Source of the DNA: Eutreptiella sp. 'Long Island Sound 2002' | Taxonomy: Eukaryota > Euglenozoa > Euglenophyceae > Eutreptiales > Eutreptiaceae | Assembly (NCBI GenBank): GCA_964036045.1 | Contig: OZ038379.1 | Coordinates: 69,656,719-69,720,718 of the forward strand | Direction: 5' to 3' | Length of the DNA: 64,000 bases | Shown here: one piece after another, positions 57,101-64,000 of the stretch | Position numbering within the stretch: position 1 is the first letter of the stretch | Layout: every line of letters starts with the position of its first letter | Position numbers and translations under genes: made by a program | Notes under the pieces: generated by a model | Told to the model about the DNA's origin: nothing | Database searches by the model: none | What the model saw: only the letters and a program-made list of their open reading frames with translations

Positions 57101-58979
57101 AAAAAAAAACTTTCAAAAACTTTGATTTTTGAGTTGCCCAAGGTGAAAAACTGCAAAAGCAGGTTATGTACCAATCCCTTGGGACACCCGCCCCGCGCAC
57201 CCAACACCAAAATAAGATGACAAAGACATAAATGCGGCCCAAAACATGCTGTACATACCTTGGTTGGTCATTTCAAATGATCACCGTATCATAAAAAATA
57301 AGTTCCGAAAACTTCGATTTATGAGCTGCCCAAGGTGAACAACTTCACAAGCAGGTTGTGTACCAATCCCTTGGGACACGTGCCCCGCGCACCCAATACC
57401 CAAATAAAATGAAAAACACATGAATACGGCCCAAAACAAATGCTTTACATACCTTGGATGGTCATTTCACATGATCAGGGTATCAAAAAAATAATTGTCA
57501 AAAACTTCGATTTTTGAGCTACCCAAGGTGAAAAGCTGCAGAAGCAGGTTGTGTACCAATCCCTTGGGACACCCGCCCCGCGCACCCCATACCAAAATAA
57601 AATGAAAAACACATATATACGGGCCAAAACATGCTGTACATGCCTTGTATGGTCATTTCACATGATCACGGTATCAAAAAAATGTGTTTCAAAAACTTTG
57701 ATTTTTGAGCTGCCCAAGGTGAAAACCTGCAAAAGCAGGTTGTGGACCAAGTCCTTTGGGACATCCGCCCCGCGCGCCCAATACCAAAATAAGATGACAA
57801 ACACATAAATTCGGCCCAAAACATGCTGTACATACCTTGGTTGGTCATTTCAAATGATCACCGTATCATAAAAAATAAGTTCCGAAAACTTCGATTTCTG
57901 AGCTGCCCAAGGTGAACAACTGCACAAGCAGGTTGTGTACCAATCCCTTGGGACACCCGCCCCGCGCACCCAATACCAAAATAAGATGACAAACACATAA
58001 ATACGGTCCAAAACAAATGCTTTACATACCTTGGATGGTCATTTGAGATAATCACGGTATCAAAAAAAATAAGATTGAAACACTTCGATTTTTGAGGTGC
58101 CCAAGCTGAAAAACTGCAGAAGCAGGTTGTGGACCAATCCCTTGGGACACCTGCCCCGCGCGCCCAATACCAAAAAAAGATGACAAACACATGAATACGG
58201 TCCAAAACAAATGCTTTACACACCTTGGATTGTCATTTCAGATGATCACGGTATCACAAAAATAAGTTTCAAAAACTTCGATTTTTGACCTGCCCAAGGT
58301 GAAAAACTGCAGAAGCAGGTTGTGTACCAATCCCTTGGGACACCTGCCCCGCGCAACCAATACCAAACTAAGATGACAAACACATAAATACAGCCCAAAA
58401 CATGCTGTACATACCTTGGATGGTCAATTCAAATGATCTCGGTACAAAAAAAAGTTTCGCAAACTTCAATTTTTGAGCTGCCCAAGGTGAAAAACTGCAG
58501 AAGCAGGTTGTGTACCAATCCCTCGGGACACCCGCCTCGCGCACCCAAACCCAGAAAAAATGAAAAACACATAAATACAGCCCAAAACAAATGCCTTACA
58601 TACCTTGGATAATCATTTCAAATGATCACAGTATCAAAAAAAAAGTTTCAAAAACTTCGATTTTTGAGCTGCCCAAGGTGAAAAACTGCAGAAGCAGGTT
58701 GTGTACCAATCCCTTGGGACACCCGCCCCGCGCACCCAATACCAAAATAAGATGAAAAACGCATGAATACAGCCCAGAACATGCTTTACGTACCTTGAAT
58801 GGTCATTTCAGACGATCACGGTATCACAAAAAATTACTTTCGAAAAAATCGATTTATGAGCCGCCCAAGGTGACAGTCTAGCGGGCCGCTAGAAGGCCGC
58901 TAGAACAGTTCCCTAGAACGCCGCTAGAACAAAAGTAGTCACTGCTTATCAGCGCCCCCCTTCCTTGGAATGGCGGTAA

Positions 58980-59700
58980 TTACATGGGTACCGACACACA
59001 TGACATCACAAAGCATACAGCGGCATACGGCACCAAACACCACAGGGTGCAAACACCACACAACGTGCCCCAACCGGCCAAATACCCAACAAATAACCCA
59101 AGCTGCCAAACAACCCAACCTGCCCAGCAACCAACACACCATTCAACAAACCAAACAAGCAACCGCATCGCACGATACCCCACCGCACCACACCACACCA
59201 CACCACATGACACCAGACCACACCACATGACACCCGACCGCAGCAAACGACAACATAGCACACCACAGGGCACGTCATGTGACCACAACACACTAACCCC
59301 CCCCCCCCCCCCCACACATTACAGCACACCACAGCAGATGACACAGTACAGCAGACCGCGGCACACCACAACACACCACACTATATGACACCACTTTCCA
59401 CCTTAGGAGACCACAACACACCACCACACTGCAGAGCATTGTATGGCATACCTGCAACTTGAAATTGCAGTTGGTCAGGTGAAACCCACAAAATCCAATA
59501 AAAAAACCACCTGTGAAACAAAAGAAAGAACAGCCTCCCAGACCCTTGAGTTCAACCCCCCCCCCCCCCCCCCCGCGCCCAAGGTAGTTCTCAAGCCCCC
59601 CCCCACCCCCCCCGCTGAAAAATGTGTGACAAAAGCAGAGACGCCCCCCCCCCACCAGAGCTTGAAGGGAAGGCAGCCCGACAGTGCCCGTACCTACGTC
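58980..59700. other. CAC/ACC-rich simple sequence, no supported gene
   Basis: Contains ACCACACCACACCACACC tracts and C runs at 59,287-59,312 and 59,558-59,574. Frames are open on both strands for compositional reasons. Confidence 0.6.
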
Positions 59701-59714
59701 AAAAGGTGTGCATG

Positions 59715-59716
<2 letters not shown>

Positions 59717-59755
<39 letters not shown>

Positions 59756-59766
59756 CGCGCGCGCGC
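59717..59766. repeat. (TG)19 then (GC)6 alternating purine-pyrimidine tract
   Basis: Perfect dinucleotide TG repeat 59,717-59,754 directly followed by GC repeat 59,755-59,766. All 50 bp alternate purine and pyrimidine and could adopt Z-DNA. Confidence 0.95.
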
Positions 59767-59903
59767 AAATATGACTAGACATGTACCAAATGTGATGGTT
59801 TCTATGTGTCTATGTGCCATGGAACCCCCCCCTTTCCACATTGGTGTCTTTTACTTGCCAAATGTGTGTGCATGTGTTTGTTCTAGCCTTGTTCTAGCGA
59901 AGC

Positions 59904-59971
59904 GTTCTAGGATCGTTCTGCCGCCGTTCTAGCGGGGCGGCGCTAGAGCGCCGCTAGAACGATCCTAGAAC
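59904..59971. repeat. Hairpin in the right end of the 1.1-kb element
   Basis: Arms GTTCTAGGATCGTTCT (59,904-59,919) and AGAACGATCCTAGAAC (59,956-59,971) are perfectly complementary. The inner 36 nt (GCCGTTCTAGCGG against GCGCTAGAGCGCC) pair imperfectly, giving a long stem. Confidence 0.85.
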
Positions 59972-60214
59972 GGTAATGTGTACCTGTTGAATTTCAGGTC
60001 AAGAATGTGTTTTTCTGAAAAACAAGGTATGGACCCCCGAGTATGGTAATAGGGGTCCAATTTGCACCCCTCATACCCCCGCCCCCCTATGCCCATGGCT
60101 CGGGGCAACCACTACTTTTCTTCGTTCTAGCCGCTGTAGCCGGTTCTAGGCTAGAGCGAGATGGGGTATTCTAGCGTGTACCAAGGGTAGCCTTCACAAC
60201 AACCACTTTGTGCT

Positions 60215-61180
60215 CAAATTGGTCACAGTGGCTCAGACTTCCAGGCGCTTCAAGTGTGCTCCACTATCCGCCCCCCAAAAAGGGCCCACTATTTGAGAGT
60301 TTTTGAACCAAGCATTTTTGTAATTCCCCGACTTGTGGCTTTCACCAGAACCTGTTTGTGGTCGAATGAGTCATATTCTATTGGCTCGAAGATGCAGGCC
60401 CTCCAAGTGTGCTCGACTATCTGCCCCAAAAAAAGGGCCCACTGTTTCAAATGTTTTTTGAACCAAGCATTTTTGTGGTGCCCCAACCAGTACCTTTTAC
60501 CGGAACTTGTTTCTGGTCGAATTGGTCATAGTGGCTCAGAGATCCAGGCCCTCCAAGTGTGCTCCACTATCCTCCCCGAAAAGAGGGTCCACTGGTTCAA
60601 ATTTTTTGGAACCAAGCATATTTGTAATGCCCCAACCTGTAGCCTTCACCGAAACTTGTTTTTGGTCCAATTGGTCACAGTGGCTCAGAGATCCAAGCCC
60701 TCCAAGTGTGCTCGACTATCCGCCCCCAAAAAAGGGCCCAATGATTGAGATTTTCTTCAACCAACCATATTTTTTATGCCCCAACCTGTAACCTTCAACA
60801 AAACCTCATTCTGGTCGAATTGGTCACAGTGGGTCAGAAATCTACTCCCTCCAAGTGTGGTGAACTATCCGCCCCCCAAAAAAGGGCCCATTGCTTCAGA
60901 TTTTTTTCAACCAAGCATATTTGTAATGCCCCAACCAGTAGCTTTCACAATTACCTGTTTTTGGTCGAATGGGTCTTAGTGGCTTAGAGATCCAGGCCCT
61001 CCAAGTGTGTTCGACTATCTGCCCCCCCCAAAAAAAGGCCCACTGATTCAGATTTTCTTGAACCAAGCATTTTTGTAATGCCCCGACTTGTAGCTTTCGC
61101 GGGAATCCTTTTTGGGTGGATTTGGTCACAGTGGCTCAAAAATTTAGGCCCTCCAAGTGTGCTCGACTATCCGCCCCCCT
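60215..61180. repeat. Satellite family C, ~150-bp tandem repeat, seven copies
   Basis: The word CAAGTGTG recurs at 60,251, 60,404, 60,554, 60,713, 60,852, 61,002 and 61,154 (steps 153, 150, 159, 139, 150, 152). The unit holds GGTCACAGTGGCTCAGAGAT, CAGGCCCTCCAAGTGTGCT, CGACTATCCGCCCC, AAAAAAGGGCCCA, TTTTTTGAACCAAGCAT and TTTTGTAATGCCCC. Frames through it are repeat translations. Confidence 0.9.
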
Positions 61181-61338
61181 TCACACAGGCACACAAACAC
61201 GGAAACAGCAGGAGAGGTAGAAGATGACATCTGCAAGTGATTCATGTACATGGCATATGAGCATTGTACACGATGAACTCATGACATATATTTCCATTTG
61301 AATCATGCTCCAACTGCGAGGTGCAACATTCCTACATC

Positions 61339-63720
61339 CTACATCAGAACATATATACATATATATGTATATTGATCAGAGTCCTCCTCCTCAGCTTTGT
61401 GGGACCCAGTGGCTTGGGTCACTAGAGGCACAATCAATGGGATGAGGTCCCCCTTACCGGCCGGGCTTCCATTCAGCAGGGGGAAGGGCTTCATCCACGT
61501 CTTGGGGCAGAGACCCGTGCCCCGCACGTAGTGCAGCAACGTGAGGGGCAACGTCCAAATCCTAAAGGGGAGGGCCCCCTGTGGCCTCCCCCCCCCCGTT
61601 GTCCCTGTCCCACTCCGGGAAGTGTAGCGGCTAGGGGCACCAGCCCCCTTCTTCTTCTTCCTGTGCCCCGTGCCCTGTGCCATCTTCGTCTTCCCCTTCA
61701 ACCCTGTAGAGGACACAGGGGCATCGGGGTTTGACTCAAACTCAGTATCAGACTGAGTCTGCTGGGGGGGGGGGGCAGTCGCGATGTGGTGGGGCACCAC
61801 CACCAAAACCATGTTCCTTGTGAGGGGGGCAAAGGGCACTAGCCCTTTGCCCCACAGGTGGCAGCTCCTCTACAACCTTCACGATTGCCTTTAGAACAAT
61901 GGGAGCCCACCCAGTGCGCCGATGCTTCATGTTCCCAGGTACCTTGACACGGGATGCGCATGCATCAAACATGGCCCTACACTCCCTCCCTAGCATGGCA
62001 AATTTGCTGGGGGGGGGGGGTTCCCCCACTCCATTGTGGGGTGTTGCAGGTGCCACAGCACCACCCGCACTGCAATATACATACAACTTTTTTGATGGCG
62101 TTGCACGGGGGGGGGGGGGGGTGTGCAGGGCAGCCTCAACACCCCATGCACAAAGTTTCATGCAGGCTGACCTGGAGGCATTAGTGCCTGCCAAGTCGAA
62201 AATTTCAACCCCCCCAGCATGCACGGTAGCAACGTGGCCGTGCAGCTGCTCATCCCCCCCCCCCCCCTGAGTCACGTCCCTTTTGCCAAAAGGAGGGAGG
62301 GTGGAGGCAGTTATTTTGCGCAGGGGGGGGACTTGAGGAGATGGCGCTTTTTGGCTTCCCCCCATGGGCACGCATCTGCACAAGCAGCCCCTCTCCCTTC
62401 TTGTTGTGGGCAGTGGCAGTGTCCGTGAGCCTGCGCTCCTTCTCCGTGAGGCCAGCCCCCCCTTGCTTCTTCCGCCCGCACGTTTCCCTAACCTTAACCT
62501 CTGCAGCCACAAACTTGCTAACCTCCTCCTCCTCAACATTCCCCCTCGGTGCCCTTACGTGCTCAGCCGGCTACCATGGCAGCACAGATAGCAGACATTT
62601 AGAAAAATGGCCTTACCAAAATAGTGCAGCCTCGGGAGGGGGGGGGGGGGGGGCTACAGGTACTGGAAAAAAGACACACACTTCCCCTGTGGTTGGGGGT
62701 GTGGACTGTTCACCCTTGGCTTGCAACCACAAGTCCATAACTAACAGTTTTGCCCGTTTGGGTGCAGACTGGTTTGGCTTTGGGACGGGGGCCAAAGAAA
62801 ACTCTGTACCCCACAGGGGACGATGGGGGTGATATGTCGGCTGCAGGTCTATCCTGAATACCTCGCCCATGGGGGGGGGGGGGGGGGTCACCACTTTTTC
62901 CCAAACCCTTGGTGGGGCCTTAGTCCCATACCCGCCACCCCTGAGTCTCCCCCATCACCTCAGTGACTTGGGAGCCACTTATAGTGCCTTTCAACGCACT
63001 ATGGATGGTCGCGAGCGGTGCTTCACACAAGGCGTCATTGATGATGACCCTTAACACGTCAGATGGGATATGTGTAAAAGAGAGGGGGGGGGGGGAACTA
63101 AACATTACATGTGATAATTTTTTTACTATGCTTTTTAACCTTGGCATCTTTACACCAGGACAACACATCACTCTGCGTCCACTTTAGCTCGCCAATTATT
63201 GGCTCCGGTTGGTTGGAAAGAACATACCTTGGGGGAATTTAAAATGGTCACCGAGACGCTCATCTACCTCTTCAGCAAAGGTGTGCTTTGTGTTATATTT
63301 GGGGTCAGGGCCAACTATACAACGATTCTTATACTGAATGCCGTAACTTGTTTCGTGCTTGGACGGAGTTGTCTTGCCAACGGCTTTCCTTGTGGTTAAG
63401 ACCGGTGTTTGACATTTTTTACGCATGAGCATTGCCAACAACGTATCTTTCGGTGAAATGGCATACTGCTTAGGTGTGACCAGATCTAGAAAAACCTTTA
63501 ACATTCGGGGCTCAATTGTCTCTGACGGCCTATGCCTTAGACATAGTGCCGCCAACGCATGTTGAAGACGGGACTGCACGTCCCCGGGTTCAGGTAATTC
63601 CACATTGACAACTTGAGCATCAATCATCTCTGCCTCAAACTCCAAACTTCCTCCGTCCTTGGGGCCCTTGGGGTCTTGGGGGCCCGAAGAGGATGCACTG
63701 CCCTGGCTGGCGTTGGACAT
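61339..63720 (-). CDS. Multi-exon gene, unrecognised protein with basic and low-complexity segments
   Basis: By-eye model: exon 1 63,720-63,228 (MSNASQGSASS), intron 57 nt (CAAG|GTATGT...GCAGAG); exon 2 63,170-62,932, intron 91 nt (GTATGG...GACCTGCAG); exon 3 62,840-62,617, intron 63 nt (GTAAGG...CGTAAG); exon 4 from 62,553, end unresolved in a G run; exon 5 ends 62,085, intron 78 nt (GTATGT...C11AG); exon 6 62,006 to about 61,877; exon 7 61,761-61,339 after a C-tract plus AG. Phases agree at every resolved join. Segments: PRMLKVFLDLVTPKQYAISP, FTHIPSDVLRVIINDALCEA, KRAKLLVMDLWLQAKGEQS, EEEEVSKFVAAEVKVRE, FAMLGRECRAMFDACASRV, GHRKKKKGAGAPSRYTSRSG and an acidic C-terminus. Probably nuclear by charge; no domain recognised. 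Upstream sequence to 63,876 is open but would need another start. Confidence 0.5.
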
Positions 63721-64000
63721 GTCTATTGCAAATGCCGGAGCAGAAAGTGCAACGTCACACAAGAGCACAAGGTGCAGAGAGGCGCAACCAACACAATGGA
63801 CACAAATCTTGTTCACAAATGTTTGTAAGTACCAGGAATGGCACGCAAAGCATGTGGAAGCAAAGAAAGAAAGCAAGCCCCTGAATGCATCCTTCTCGAG
63901 CCGGGGAGTAGCTCGAGGCAGGGATCTTCTGTCGTCTTACCGGATTTGACCTAGTGTTATCTGACATAGGAAACGGACATCTATAGAGTGGGCAATTGAC
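63721..64000. other. Upstream region of the 63.7-kb gene
   Basis: No separate gene supported. Frames are open on both strands. It may contain the promoter or 5' UTR of the minus-strand gene, but I see no specific box. Confidence 0.3.

Larger units (their letters stand above)
27290..58870 (-). repeat. Satellite family B, ~190-bp tandem array (~165 monomers, ~31.5 kb)
   Basis: Monomers of about 185-196 bp repeat TACATACCTTGGATGGTCAT, GATCACGGTATC, an A run, ACTTCGATTTTTGAGCTGCC, CAAGGTGAAAAACTGCAGAA, GCAGGTTGTGTACCAATCCC and CACCCGCCCCGCGCACCCAA. The many minus-strand frames of 100-125 codons are readings through one to two monomers and contain the same words (IISNDHPRYVKHVLG, GVPRDWYTTCFCSF), so I do not annotate them as genes. 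On the minus strand nearly every monomer has CTTCTGCAG| and, about 83 nt later, CCAAG|GTATGT. A subtype carries a C run of 10-19 (for example 28,617, 38,918, 40,075, 49,711). The array runs up to an inverted-repeat element at 58,873. Confidence 0.95.
58873..59972. mobile_element. ~1.1-kb element with inverted CTAG-rich ends (MITE or fold-back-like)
   Basis: Left end 58,873-58,931 carries repeated GCCGCTAGAA and CTAGAACGCCGCTAGAAC words. Right end 59,890-59,971 carries their reverse complements (GTTCTAGCG, GCGTTCTAGG, CCGTTCTAGCGG). Aligned as inverted repeats they match over roughly 55 bp with a few gaps. The left end sits precisely where satellite B stops. The interior is CACA-rich and has no transposase, so it would be non-autonomous. 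More GTTCTAG words at 60,124-60,178 suggest a second, decayed end. Confidence 0.55.

Noticed and set aside
27774-58223. Many minus-strand frames of 100-125 codons across satellite B as separate genes
   Set aside because: They repeat the same words, have no shared start, and arise wherever neighbouring monomers happen to stay in frame.

Overview
The window looks like nuclear DNA of a eukaryote with a large, repeat-rich genome, probably a protist or alga; I cannot name the lineage. The reasons are gene models that only close when short GT-AG introns (57-235 nt) are removed, donors of the GTATGT type, acceptors of the CTGCAG type, very long satellite arrays, Pol III-type tRNA-like repeats, and no bacterial operon signals. 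Nearly all credible coding sequence is on the minus strand.

Layout. 1-2.6 kb: an 85-bp satellite (family A), G/C homopolymers and an inverted pair of tRNA-like elements. 2.6-8.1 kb: mostly non-coding, with a possible exon (4.1-4.3 kb), a Cys-rich ORF (5.1-5.6 kb) and a minus-strand locus (6.0-7.2 kb) whose exon-like pieces are separated by copies of a short repeat carrying splice signals. 8.15-9.2 kb: a three-exon gene with an Ala/Lys/Pro/Glu repeat domain. 9.2-10.3 kb: an exon-like 235-bp tandem repeat.

10,379-21,620: an 11.24-kb segment bounded by 34-bp terminal inverted repeats (33/34 identical). I read it as a mobile element. It holds four minus-strand genes (A 19,571-20,612; B 17,045-19,176; C 14,766-16,049; D 12,325-13,692). 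Every gap between them carries copies of a 20-bp palindrome, CTGGGCTCTGCAGAGCCCAG, nearly always in pairs 69-70 bp apart with spacers of constant length but differing sequence. I saw no copies outside the element. I recognise none of the four proteins securely; gene B could be a transposase. This is the main candidate for an undescribed system.

21.6-25.4 kb: a decayed gene beside the right end of the element, a small plus-strand ORF, a 20-bp-stem hairpin, and two two-exon genes, one with a Cys-rich C-terminus. 25.4-27.3 kb: satellite A again, in the opposite orientation. 27.3-58.87 kb: about 31.5 kb of a roughly 190-bp satellite (family B, about 165 monomers) with nested higher-order repeats, including a nearly perfect 3,991-bp duplication. 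On the minus strand almost every monomer carries a consensus donor and acceptor, so the array has the form of repeated exon-intron units. 58.87-59.97 kb: a 1.1-kb element with inverted CTAG-rich ends abutting the array. 60.2-61.18 kb: a 150-bp tandem repeat (family C). 61.3-63.7 kb: a multi-exon minus-strand gene whose 3' splice sites partly use long C-tracts.

I assign no pathway to these genes. Intron models were made by eye from frame continuity and splice consensus and need transcript support.
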